A stretch of DNA of 64,000 bases from G025836975 sp040391135 (GTDB lineage Bacteria > Pseudomonadota > Gammaproteobacteria > Burkholderiales > Burkholderiaceae_B): contig JBEBYL010000007.1 in assembly GCA_040391135.1 (NCBI GenBank), positions 1 through 64,000 on the forward strand, given 5' to 3'. Positions within the stretch are counted from its first letter, which is position 1, and each line of letters begins with the position of its first letter. The position numbers and the translations under genes were made by a program. Shown here one piece after another: positions 25,959 through 34,559 of this stretch. The notes under the pieces are model-generated. The model was not told where the DNA came from and searched no databases. It was given only the letters and a program-made list of their open reading frames with translations.

Positions 25959-26861
25959 GAAAGATCCCAAGTGGTCGACCAGCAGGCGGGCGGCAGGCGT
26001 CAACGCCTCTTCCGAACGGAAGCACAGGGCGAACCGCCGGCTGGCCCACTCGTCGGTAAGCGGAATGACGCGCAGGGCCTGCACATTGGCATAGGCCTGC
26101 GCCACCTCTATCGGCAGCACGCTGATAGCCAGTTTGGCCAGGACGACGCGCAGCACGGCATTAAGGTTCGAAACGAATACGCGTTCGATCAACGGCTTGC
26201 CGGCCAGGCTCGCCTGGCGCTTGAGCATGACCTGGACGGCGCTGGCCGACGATATGCTGACCTGCTCGTAATCCAGGGTCGCCTCGAACGGCAGCGCCTT
26301 GAAGACCGCCAGCGGATGGTCCGGATGCATGACGATGGCCAGGCGATCGGTCCGGTAGGGGCGGGTAAGCAGGCCCTGGAAGTCGGCGACATCCCAGCAG
26401 ATTCCCACGGAGGCCACGCCTTCCTTGATACCTCGCACGACGTCGACGCTCAAGCGTTCCTCGATGTCTATCTGTATGTTGCGGTAATCGGGATCCTGCA
26501 GAAAAACCGCCAGATCTTCGGGCAGCTTCTCGGCCAACACCGAAACGGTCGCCAATACCCTGACCTGTCCTTTCACGCCTGACGCATACGACTGCATGTC
26601 GCGCCGTATGCGGTCGGCGCTGGCCAGCATGGCGCGCGCATGTTCCAGCAAGGTTTCCCCGGCGGGCGTGGGGGCCACGCCATGCCGGCGCCGGATCAGC
26701 AGCTTGACGCCCACGGCGTCCTCCAGCGCCGAGAGGCGCTTGCTGATGGCCGAGCCGACAATGCTGGACTGCTCCCCTGCGCGGGCGATGCTGCGCAGTT
26801 CGCAGACGGCGACAAACAATCGTAGCGTGGTCAGATCCAGGTCGCGCACAGCGTGCTCCAT
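25908..26861 (-). CDS. LysR family regulator of the HMG-CoA-lyase-like cluster
   Basis: A 317-residue LysR protein: N-terminal winged HTH (LDLTTLRLFVAVCELRSIA, then SAISKRLSALEDAVG) and a C-terminal ligand-binding domain (~residues 95-300). It is divergent from the downstream HMG-CoA-lyase/CoA-transferase/Bug/aldo-keto cluster across a 138-bp AT-rich spacer holding a T-N11-A palindrome, the usual layout for a LysR activator and its target. The inducer is probably the acid handled by that cluster (inference). Confidence 0.9.
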   Translation of the reverse strand: MEHAVRDLDLTTLRLFVAVCELRSIARAGEQSSIVGSAISKRLSALEDAVGVKLLIRRRHGVAPTPAGETLLEHARAMLASADRIRRDMQSYASGVKGQVRVLATVSVLAEKLPEDLAVFLQDPDYRNIQIDIEERLSVDVVRGIKEGVASVGICWDVADFQGLLTRPYRTDRLAIVMHPDHPLAVFKALPFEATLDYEQVSISSASAVQVMLKRQASLAGKPLIERVFVSNLNAVLRVVLAKLAISVLPIEVAQAYANVQALRVIPLTDEWASRRFALCFRSEEALTPAARLLVDHLGSFSMAESGAPAVAHPAHG

Positions 26862-26902
26862 GAGGAAAAAGGCAAAGGCCGGGATGATTCATGCACATGA
26901 TA

Positions 26903-26915
26903 TTCCATCATGGAA
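26903..26915. promoter_or_regulatory. LysR-type operator (T-N11-A palindrome)
   Basis: TTCCAT-C-ATGGAA is a perfect 6+6 palindrome that fits T-N11-A exactly, 42 bases before the LysR start and 84 bases before the first target gene. A second inverted pair, GAAC...GTTC, overlaps its right side (26913-26927). This is the best candidate binding site for the LysR protein encoded at 25908-26861. Confidence 0.55.
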
Positions 26916-26999
26916 CTTTTATAGTTCTAAAACTGCGCTTTTCATATTTTTAAGAATACCTAAAATAAGCTCTTTATCTCTTTCGGCATCGCGCCCGAC

Positions 27000-27983
27000 A
27001 TGACAAGCATTCACACCGATCATCCCGCCTTATCGGGCAAGACCTGGCCCGCTCATGCCATTGTGCGCGAAGTGGGCCTGCGCGACGGCCTGCAAAGCAT
27101 CGCCACGATTCTCCCAACCGATAAAAAGAAAGAATGGATTGCAGCGGCACACGCCGCGGGCCAGCGCGAGATCGAAGTCGGCTCATTCGTCCCCGCGCGC
27201 CTGATGCCGCAACTGGCCGATACCGGCGACCTGCTCGCATTTGCGCACACCCTGCCCGGACTGCGGGCGTCGGTGCTGGTGCCGAATCTGAAAGGCGCCG
27301 AACACGCCATCGCGGGACAAGCCCACCTGATGATCGTGCCGCTGTCTGCCAGCCATGCCCACAGCCTGGCCAACTTGCGCAAGACTCCCGACGAAGTGGT
27401 GGCCGAAGTGGCCCGGATCAGGTCCGCCCGCGACGCGGCGGGATCCAGGACAATAATTGAAGGCGGCGTCGGCACGGCATTCGGCTGCACCCTGCAAGGC
27501 CATGTCGAACCCGCTGAAGTCCTGCGGCTGGCGCAAGCCTTGCTGGACGCCGGCGCCGACCGCATCAGCCTGGCCGACACGGTCGGCTATGCGCACCCCG
27601 CGGCGGTCGATAGCCTGTTTACTCAAGCCATGCGCATTCTGGGGGACAAACTGTGCTGTGCGCACTTCCACGATACGCGCGGCCTGGGACTGGCCAATGC
27701 CCTGGCGGCGCTGGAAACCGGCATCACCCGATTCGATGCCTGCCTTGCGGGCCTGGGCGGATGCCCGCATGCGCCGGGCGCCAGCGGCAACGTCACCACC
27801 GAGGACCTGCTATTCATGCTTGAAAGCATGGGGATAGCTACAGGCTGCGATATCGAAGCCGTGCTGTCGCTGCGCGGGCAGATCGCGCAATGGCTCTCGG
27901 GGGAAACCTTGCACGGCGCCTTATGGCAGGCCGGAATGCCGAAGGCGCCGGTCTTGGCCAACCCGCCCAGCCACAGTAATTAA
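27000..27983 (+). CDS. Hydroxymethylglutaryl-CoA lyase family enzyme
   Basis: A 327-residue TIM-barrel lyase. The N-terminal motif is REVGLRDGLQ (metal-binding Asp), then EVGSFVP, and the catalytic-cysteine loop GLGGCPHAPGASGN is the HMG-CoA lyase signature. Such enzymes cleave 3-hydroxy-3-methylglutaryl-CoA to acetyl-CoA and acetoacetate; close relatives act on citramalyl-CoA-like substrates. It lies 10 bases before a CaiB-type CoA-transferase that probably makes its CoA ester. Divergent from its LysR regulator. Confidence 0.85.
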   Translation: MTSIHTDHPALSGKTWPAHAIVREVGLRDGLQSIATILPTDKKKEWIAAAHAAGQREIEVGSFVPARLMPQLADTGDLLAFAHTLPGLRASVLVPNLKGAEHAIAGQAHLMIVPLSASHAHSLANLRKTPDEVVAEVARIRSARDAAGSRTIIEGGVGTAFGCTLQGHVEPAEVLRLAQALLDAGADRISLADTVGYAHPAAVDSLFTQAMRILGDKLCCAHFHDTRGLGLANALAALETGITRFDACLAGLGGCPHAPGASGNVTTEDLLFMLESMGIATGCDIEAVLSLRGQIAQWLSGETLHGALWQAGMPKAPVLANPPSHSN

Positions 27984-27993
27984 TAGGAAACGC

Positions 27994-29241
27994 ATGCTGC
28001 CGTTCAATCAGTCTTCTCCGGATCAAACCGATAGTCAGGCCAACGGAGCCCCAAAACGGCGCTTGCCGCTGACTGGGCTTCGAGTCGTCGAGTTCACCCA
28101 TATGGTCATGGGGCCTACCTGCGGGCTGGTGCTGGCCGACCTGGGTGCGGAAGTCATCAAGATAGAGCCTGTCGAAGGAGACAGAACGCGCCACCTTCTG
28201 GGCGCGGGTGCGGGCTTCTTTCCCATGTTCAATCGAAACAAGAAAAGCATAGGCCTGAATCTTCATACTCCTGAAGGAGCCGAGATCGCGCGCAAGCTGG
28301 CCGGCTCGGCCGACGTGGTCGCCGAAAACTTCCGGCCCGGCATGATGCGCAAGTACGGGCTGGATTACGCCGCGCTCAGCGCCGCCAATCCGCGCCTGAT
28401 CTATGCCAGCCTGAAAGGCTTCCTGCCCGGCCCCTACGAATTGCGCACCGCCCTTGACGAAGTCGTCCAGATGATGGGCGGGCTGGCCTATATGACCGGC
28501 CGTCCAGGCGACCCCTTGCGCGCCGGCACCAGCGTCAACGACATCATGGGCGGCATGTTCGGGGCGATCGGCATCATGGCGGCCCTGATAGAGCGCGGCA
28601 TCACAGGCAAGGGACAGGAGGTCCAGTCGGCCCTGTTCGAGAACAATATCTTTCTGGTCGGCCAGCACATGCTGCAATATGCCATCACCGGCGTCGCCGC
28701 GGCGCCCATGCCGGAACGGATATCGGCCTGGGCGCTGTACGATGTTTTCACGGTAAAGGATGGGGAACAGATATTCCTGGCGGCCGTGAGCGATGCCCAA
28801 TGGGTGACTTTCTGCCGCGCACTGGGCTTCACCGATTTGCTGTCCCGGCCCGAGCTGGCCACCAACAACGATCGCGTCCGCGTAAGGCCCGCCTTGTTGG
28901 AAGACCTGCGCGCCAGGCTGGCGAGCTTCAGCGCCCCTGATCTATCGGCCATCTTCGAGAAAAATGGCCTGCCCTTCGCCCCCATCGTCAAACCCGAGGA
29001 ATTGTTCGACGACCCGCATCTGAAAGCCACGGGCGGCCTGGCCGACATACGCCTGACCGACGGTGAGCGCGCGGGGCACACCGCCCAGGCCGCCCTGCTG
29101 CCCCTTAGCATGTCGGGCGAACGCCTGGGCGTGCGCCTGAATCCGCCCTCGCTGGGACAGCACACCGGCGAACTGCTTGCCCGGCTGGGCTATTCAAAAG
29201 AAGAAGCCGAGCGCCTTATTACGCAAGGCGCCGTCGCCTAG
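27994..29241 (+). CDS. CaiB/BaiF (class III) CoA-transferase
   Basis: A 415-residue family III CoA-transferase that moves CoA between carboxylic acids. The sequence runs from LPLTGLRVVEFTHMVMGP and LADLGAEVIKIEP to the segment with the catalytic Asp (ALDEVVQMMGG, NDIMGGMFG). With the lyase just before it and a Bug receptor after it, the set reads as uptake, CoA activation and cleavage of a branched di- or hydroxy-acid. A weak ribosome site (AGGAAA) precedes the ATG. Confidence 0.9.
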   Translation: MLPFNQSSPDQTDSQANGAPKRRLPLTGLRVVEFTHMVMGPTCGLVLADLGAEVIKIEPVEGDRTRHLLGAGAGFFPMFNRNKKSIGLNLHTPEGAEIARKLAGSADVVAENFRPGMMRKYGLDYAALSAANPRLIYASLKGFLPGPYELRTALDEVVQMMGGLAYMTGRPGDPLRAGTSVNDIMGGMFGAIGIMAALIERGITGKGQEVQSALFENNIFLVGQHMLQYAITGVAAAPMPERISAWALYDVFTVKDGEQIFLAAVSDAQWVTFCRALGFTDLLSRPELATNNDRVRVRPALLEDLRARLASFSAPDLSAIFEKNGLPFAPIVKPEELFDDPHLKATGGLADIRLTDGERAGHTAQAALLPLSMSGERLGVRLNPPSLGQHTGELLARLGYSKEEAERLITQGAVA

Positions 29242-29293
29242 CGCCTTACCGCCAAACATTCAAACCCGTCAGTCAATAAAAAATGGAGACACC

Positions 29294-30280
29294 ATGACAA
29301 CATCAAGCATGAACCCGACCCGTCGCCAGATCCTGGCCGCATTCGGCGCCGCGGCGGCGGCCATGCCTTTCGCGGCATTTTCGCAAAACGACCGGCCCAT
29401 CACCCTGATACTGCCGGTCGGACCCGGCTCGGGCGTGGACACCATCGTGCGATCCGCCAGCCAGGCATGGGCCAAGGCGGCGGGGCACACTGTGGTCATC
29501 GAAAACAAGCCGGGCGCGGGCGGCATATTGGGCACTTCGGCCCTGGTCAAGTCGGTCCCGGACGGCTATACGCTTAGCGTCGTATCCAACAACCATGTGA
29601 TATTTCCCAGCGTCTATAAGTCGGTGCCCTTCGACCCCATCGCTGACATCACGCCCATTTCAGTCATCGGCACCACGCCTTTGCTGCTGGTGGTCAATCC
29701 GAAGAAGCTGCCGGTCGACAATATCAAGGAACTGATCGCCTTGCTGAAGGCCAAACCGGGCACCTACAACTTTGCGTCGTCCGGCAACGGAACCATACTG
29801 CACCTGGCAGCCGAAATGTTCGTGGATCAGGCCGACGTCCAGGCCCGCCATATCCCCTACAAAGGCGTAGGCCCCATGATGACCGACCTGATCGGCGGCC
29901 AGGTGGACTTTGGCGTGCTTTCCCTGCCTTCCGTTCTATCGCAACTGAAAAGCGGCAACCTGCGCGCCGTGGGCTTGGGAGGGAAAAATCGCATACCGGC
30001 GCTGCCCGATCTGCCCACGATCGCCGAGCAGGGTCTGCCCGACTATTACGTCGAAGGCTGGTTTGCCGTCATTGGCCCGGCCAAGCTGCCGGCCGACAAG
30101 GTCAAGGAAGTCTATGGCCACGTATCCAGCGCCTACGCCGATCCCGAGGTCAAAAAAAGCATGACCACCCAGGGCAACACCATACTGATGATGAATCCCG
30201 ACGATACGGCCCGCTTTTTCCAGACGGAATTGGACAAGTACGCCAAGGTCGTGAAAGCGGCAGGCATAGAATTGAAGTAA
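29294..30280 (+). CDS. Bug-family (TctC-like) solute-binding protein
   Basis: A 328-residue periplasmic receptor with a twin-arginine-like export signal (NPTRRQILAAFGAAAA, cleavage near FSQ). Bug motifs are clear: ITLILPVGPGSGVD near the mature start, VVIENKPGAGGILG, and the proline-rich hinge LPDLPTIAEQG. Bug proteins bind carboxylates for tripartite transporters. The ATG at 29294 follows GGAGAC. Its membrane partner is not in this cluster; tctBA at 7162-9142 is a possible orphan partner (speculation). Confidence 0.92.
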   Translation: MTTSSMNPTRRQILAAFGAAAAAMPFAAFSQNDRPITLILPVGPGSGVDTIVRSASQAWAKAAGHTVVIENKPGAGGILGTSALVKSVPDGYTLSVVSNNHVIFPSVYKSVPFDPIADITPISVIGTTPLLLVVNPKKLPVDNIKELIALLKAKPGTYNFASSGNGTILHLAAEMFVDQADVQARHIPYKGVGPMMTDLIGGQVDFGVLSLPSVLSQLKSGNLRAVGLGGKNRIPALPDLPTIAEQGLPDYYVEGWFAVIGPAKLPADKVKEVYGHVSSAYADPEVKKSMTTQGNTILMMNPDDTARFFQTELDKYAKVVKAAGIELK

Positions 30281-30367
30281 GCAGCTCCGTCGTCCTTCTT
30301 TATGCTAACTTTGCGGGATAAGGATACCCCCCGTTCAAAGCAAGCCATCACAAGAAGGACGACCACC

Positions 30368-31363
30368 ATGCATTACAGACGCCTCGGCGCCAGCAATCTG
30401 CGCGTTTCCAATCTTTGCCTGGGCACGATGATGTTCGGCGATCAAACCGACCATGCGGAAGCAAAAAGCATGGTCGATTCAGCCCGCGAACACGGCATCA
30501 ACTTCATCGATACCGCCGACACCTACACCAAAGGCGCATCGGAAGAAATGGTGGGCAAGCTGATCAGCGCGAACCGCCACGATTGGGTGCTGGCCAGCAA
30601 GCTGGGCAATGCCATGAGCAAGGCGCCCAATCAATCGCATTATTCGCGGCACTGGATGATGCACGAGGTGGATCAAAGCCTGCGCCGCTTGTCCACCGAC
30701 CATCTGGACATCCTTTACCTGCACCGCGACTTCCACGAGGAAAACCTGGACGAAGCCGTACGCGCTCTGGGCGACCTTATCCGCGCAGGCAAGATCCGCG
30801 CCTTCGGTCTATCCAACTTCCGTGGCTGGCGCATCGCCGAATTCATTCGCCTGTGCCAGCAAGCCAATGTGCCGCAGCCCGTGGTTTGCCAGCCCTATTA
30901 CAACCTGCTCAATCGCGGGCCCGAGGTCGAAATACTGCCGGCCTGCGGACACTACGGATTAGGTGTCGTGCCCTACAGCCCCATCGCACGCGGGGTGCTC
31001 ACCGGAAAATATCGGGCCGGCCAGACGCCGCCGCAAGAAAGCCGGGCGGGACGCGGCGACAAGCGCATGATGGAAACCGAGTTCCGCGACGAGTCGCTGG
31101 CCATTGCGCAACGCCTGCAAGAGCATTGCGAGCAGCGTGGAATCAAGCTGGCGCATTTCGCCACCGCCTGGGTCCTGGCCAACCGCCATGTCAGCGCCGT
31201 CATCGCCGGCCCGCGCACGCTGGCGCAACTGGAAGACTACTACCCCGCCGTCGATGTGCAAATCAGCGCAGAAGAAGAGGCGCTGGTGGACAGCCTGGTG
31301 AAGCCGGGCCATGCATCGACGCCCGGATACAGCGATCCCAGCTACCCCTTCTTCGGACGATAA
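30368..31363 (+). CDS. Aldo/keto reductase
   Basis: A 331-residue (beta/alpha)8 NADPH oxidoreductase. The catalytic tetrad region is visible: FIDTADTYTKGASEE (Asp, Tyr), WVLASKLG (Lys) and DILYLHRDF (His). The cofactor-binding end is ISAEEEALVDSLV. Last gene of the LysR-linked cluster with an AAGGA ribosome site. A role in converting the aldehyde or keto product of the pathway is possible but not shown. A long hairpin follows. Confidence 0.88.
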   Translation: MHYRRLGASNLRVSNLCLGTMMFGDQTDHAEAKSMVDSAREHGINFIDTADTYTKGASEEMVGKLISANRHDWVLASKLGNAMSKAPNQSHYSRHWMMHEVDQSLRRLSTDHLDILYLHRDFHEENLDEAVRALGDLIRAGKIRAFGLSNFRGWRIAEFIRLCQQANVPQPVVCQPYYNLLNRGPEVEILPACGHYGLGVVPYSPIARGVLTGKYRAGQTPPQESRAGRGDKRMMETEFRDESLAIAQRLQEHCEQRGIKLAHFATAWVLANRHVSAVIAGPRTLAQLEDYYPAVDVQISAEEEALVDSLVKPGHASTPGYSDPSYPFFGR

Positions 31364-31407
31364 AACCGGGTAAAGCGCCGCTTACAAAAAAGCGGGCCTT
31401 TAACGGG

Positions 31408-31456
31408 CATGGGGCCGGCTGCCGCCTTGACAATCAAGACGGCAGCCGGCCCCATG
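31408..31456. terminator. Long bidirectional hairpin between convergent operons
   Basis: A 23-bp inverted repeat with one mismatch (left arm 31408-31430, loop CAA, right arm 31434-31456; core GGGGCCGGCTGCCG). It lies between the aldo/keto reductase and the convergent BMP receptor gene. Too strong to be chance; no long T tract, so it probably works as a bidirectional terminator or mRNA 3'-end protector. Confidence 0.7.
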
Positions 31457-31480
31457 TGCTTATCCAGCCGAAGGCCTGGC

Positions 31481-32572
31481 TTACTTGGTGGGAAGCTTGC
31501 CCGCCACGCCCTGCACGTAGTAGTTCATTTTATTCAAGCCCGCGTCGTCCAGGACGCCGGACTCCAGGCGAACCTTGCCTTCGTTGTCCTTGATGGGCCC
31601 GGCAAACGGCGCCAGGGTGCCGGCGACGATTTCAGCCTGTTTTTCCAGCACCAGCTTCTTCACATCGTCGGGCACGGCGGGGCCGAATCCTTCGATGGCG
31701 GCCATCCCTTGCTTGATGCCGCCCCATGTGCTCTCCGACTTCCACGTGCCGTTCAATACATCCTGGGCTTCCTTGGTGAAGTACTGGCCCCAATGGTGGG
31801 TGACCGCCGCAAGCTGGGCATTCGGCCCGAATTTCTTCATGTCGGAATGGTAGGCCACGGCGTACTTGCCTTTCTCTTCGGCGGCCTGGACCGTGGCGGT
31901 CGAATCGGTATGGTGGGTAACGATGTCGGCGCCCTGGCCGATAAGGGCCAAGGCCGCATCGCGTTCCTTGCCGGGATCGAACCAGCTGTTCACCCAGATG
32001 ACGCGCACTTCGGCATTGGGATTGACGCTGCGCATGCCGCGCGTGAAGGCGTTGATGCCCTGCAGCACTTCGGGAATCGGGAAAGCGCCCACATAGCCCG
32101 CGATGTTGGACTTGGTCATTTTGCCCGCCAGGATGCCGGCCAGGTAGCGGGCTTCGTAGAAGCGGGAATTGGTGGTGGCCACGTTGGCGGCCGTCTTGTA
32201 GCCGGTGGAATGCACGAACTTCACATCGGGAAACTGCTTCGCCACCTTGAGCGTGGGATTCATGTAGCCGAAGGAAGTCGTGAAGATAAGCTTGTTGCCC
32301 TGCTGGGCCAGGTCGCGTATGACGCGCTCGGCGTCGGCGCCTTCGGGAACGTCTTCAACGAACTGGGTCTTGATCTTATCGCCCAGGGCCTGCTCCATTT
32401 CCTTGCGTCCGATATCCTGCTGCCAGGTCCAGCCGGCCTCGCCGATGGGGCTGACGTAGACGAAGCCAATTTTCAGCGGCTCTTGCCCGGCCGCCGCGGC
32501 GGTGCCGGAAAAAGCGATCGCGGGCGCAATGGCCGCGGCACACAGCGCGCGGCGTAAAAACGTTGCAGACAT
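31481..32572 (-). CDS. BMP-family ABC substrate-binding protein
   Basis: A 363-residue periplasmic receptor of the basic-membrane-protein (BMP/PnrA) family, which binds nucleosides or related purine compounds. The signal peptide is cleaved near AAAAG (~residue 29); there is no lipobox, unlike many BMP lipoproteins. Family features include IGFVYVSPIGEAGW and FTTSFGYMNPTLKVA. It is the fourth and last gene of an ATPase-permease-permease-receptor operon. Confidence 0.9.
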   Translation of the reverse strand: MSATFLRRALCAAAIAPAIAFSGTAAAAGQEPLKIGFVYVSPIGEAGWTWQQDIGRKEMEQALGDKIKTQFVEDVPEGADAERVIRDLAQQGNKLIFTTSFGYMNPTLKVAKQFPDVKFVHSTGYKTAANVATTNSRFYEARYLAGILAGKMTKSNIAGYVGAFPIPEVLQGINAFTRGMRSVNPNAEVRVIWVNSWFDPGKERDAALALIGQGADIVTHHTDSTATVQAAEEKGKYAVAYHSDMKKFGPNAQLAAVTHHWGQYFTKEAQDVLNGTWKSESTWGGIKQGMAAIEGFGPAVPDDVKKLVLEKQAEIVAGTLAPFAGPIKDNEGKVRLESGVLDDAGLNKMNYYVQGVAGKLPTK

Positions 32573-32580
32573 GATTATCC

Positions 32581-33498
32581 TTAGGAGTTCGGGTTAAAGT
32601 GTTTGCCCAGCGAAGCGGGCATGTTCAGCCTGATCCAGCTTGCGTTTCTGGAAATAAGGACCAGCACCGCTATCGTTGCAAGATAAGGCAGCATGGAAAG
32701 CAGTTGCGACGCTATGGGCACCCCCAGCGCCTGCATATGATAGGTAAGAATGGTGATCCCGCCAAACAGATAGGCGCCCGCCAGCACGCGCAGCGGCCGC
32801 CATGTGGCAAACGTCGTCAGCGCCAGCGCAATCCAGCCTCGGCCCGCCACCATGCCTTCCACCCACATGGGCGTGTAGACCAGCGACATGAATGCCCCCG
32901 CCAGGCCGCAGCAGGCGCCGCCGAACAACAGGGCGAAAAGCCGTATGCGCCTGACCTTGTAGCCCAGGGCATGGGCCGACGAGGGGGATTCACCCACGGA
33001 GCGCAAGATCAGGCCCGCGCGAGTCCGGTTAAGGAACCAGACAATGCCGGCGCACAGCAGCAGCGATAAATACACCATGGGATGCTGCTGAAAGATGGCC
33101 GTACCAAGGAAAGGGATGTCCTGAAGGACCGGTATGCCGAAATGGCCGCCCTGCAAGGTGGCCCCTACATAATCGATGCCGATATAGGCCGAAGCCCCGA
33201 CGCCGAACAAGGACAAGGCCAGGCCCGTTGCGACCTGGTTGGCCCCCAGCCAGACGGTGAGCCAGGCAAAGAAACCCGCCAGCGCCATGCCGGCCAGGGC
33301 GCCCGCCGCGAAGCCCAGCGCGGCGCTGTCGGAATGGATCGTGACGGCGAAGCCAATGACGGCCGCCACCAGCATCATCCCTTCGGAGCCCAGGTTGATC
33401 ACGCCGGACTTTTCATTGATCAGCAGGCCCAGCGCGGCCAGCATGAGCGGCGTGCCCGCGTTGATGGCCGATGCGATCAGGGGAGCCAATGCGTCCAT
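32581..33498 (-). CDS. ABC transporter permease, second subunit (nucleoside type)
   Basis: A 305-residue inner-membrane permease of the branched-chain/ribose-like family (BPD_transp_2), with about 8-9 membrane segments. NEKSGVINLGSEGMMLVAAV near the N terminus is typical of YufQ/NupC-type subunits. The start at 33498 (MDALAPLIASAIN) overlaps the previous permease stop by one base (TAATG), so the two are translationally coupled. Confidence 0.9.
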   Translation of the reverse strand: MDALAPLIASAINAGTPLMLAALGLLINEKSGVINLGSEGMMLVAAVIGFAVTIHSDSAALGFAAGALAGMALAGFFAWLTVWLGANQVATGLALSLFGVGASAYIGIDYVGATLQGGHFGIPVLQDIPFLGTAIFQQHPMVYLSLLLCAGIVWFLNRTRAGLILRSVGESPSSAHALGYKVRRIRLFALLFGGACCGLAGAFMSLVYTPMWVEGMVAGRGWIALALTTFATWRPLRVLAGAYLFGGITILTYHMQALGVPIASQLLSMLPYLATIAVLVLISRNASWIRLNMPASLGKHFNPNS

Positions 33499-34559
33499 TA
33501 TTTGCTCCAGCGCAATCGATTGTTGATCAGGACATCGCAAGCCAGCAGGGAAAACAGCAGGATGCCCTGGAAAATGCCGGTAATGGCGCTAGGCATCCCA
33601 AGCCGGCTTTGCGACAGCTCGCCGCCGATATACAGCAAGGCCATGATGAAACTGGAAAAAATCACGCCTATGGGATGCAGGCGCCCCACAAAAGCCACGA
33701 TAATGGCCGCAAAACCATAGCCCGGGGAGATCGACGGCGTCAGCTGGCCGATGGGTCCCATGATCTCCGATGCGCCCGCCACCCCCGCCAGGGCGCCGGA
33801 CACGCACAAGGACGTCCAGAGCGAGCGGCTCGAGGAAAACCCCGCATATCGGGCCGCCAGGGGCGCCATGCCGCCGACCTGCAGCTTGAAGCCGGAAAAG
33901 CTGCGCGACAAGTACAGCCAGCCGGCCACCGAAGCCAGCAGGGCCAGCACGATGCCCAGGTGCAGGCGCGTTCCAGGCAAAACCATGGGCAGCAGGAAAC
34001 CGTCCGAAAAAAGGCGCGACTGAGGAAAACCGAATCCATCGGGATCGATCAGGATGCCGTGCACCAGGTAGCTCAGCAGCAGTTGGGCGACATACACAAG
34101 CATCAGTGAAACCAGGATTTCATTGGCGTTGTAGCGATCGCGCAGCCAGGCCGTGATGGCGGCCCAGAAGCCGCCTCCCGCCGCTCCGGCCAGCAGCGCC
34201 AAGGTGATCAGGCCGAATCCGCCATTGGTTCCGTCGTCGAAATACAGGATGACAGAACCCGCGGCGATGGCGCCCACGACCAATTGGCCTTCCGCGCCGA
34301 TATTGAACACGTTTGCGCGAAAACACAGGGACAGTCCGACCGCGATCAGCAGCAGCGGCGCGACCTTGACCCCCACCTCGGACCAGCCCCGCAGATCCTT
34401 GATGGGTTCATAGAAGAAGACCGAAAGACTGGCCAGCGGATCCTTGCCCACGGCAAGAAACAGGGCGACGCCGCAGAGCGCCGTCAACAATACCGCCAGC
34501 ACCGGCGAAAACCAGGACATCCAGACGGACGGCTGCGCCCGGGGCTCAAGCCTGAACAT
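33498..34559 (-). CDS. ABC transporter permease, first subunit (nucleoside type)
   Basis: A 353-residue permease of the same family as the next gene (YufP-like), with about 10 membrane segments. The conserved stretch RANVFNIGAEGQLVVGAIAA matches the paralogous NLGSEG motif of the partner. It overlaps the 3' end of the ATPase gene by 14 bases. The two permeases form the heterodimeric channel of the importer. Confidence 0.9.
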   Translation of the reverse strand: MFRLEPRAQPSVWMSWFSPVLAVLLTALCGVALFLAVGKDPLASLSVFFYEPIKDLRGWSEVGVKVAPLLLIAVGLSLCFRANVFNIGAEGQLVVGAIAAGSVILYFDDGTNGGFGLITLALLAGAAGGGFWAAITAWLRDRYNANEILVSLMLVYVAQLLLSYLVHGILIDPDGFGFPQSRLFSDGFLLPMVLPGTRLHLGIVLALLASVAGWLYLSRSFSGFKLQVGGMAPLAARYAGFSSSRSLWTSLCVSGALAGVAGASEIMGPIGQLTPSISPGYGFAAIIVAFVGRLHPIGVIFSSFIMALLYIGGELSQSRLGMPSAITGIFQGILLFSLLACDVLINNRLRWSK

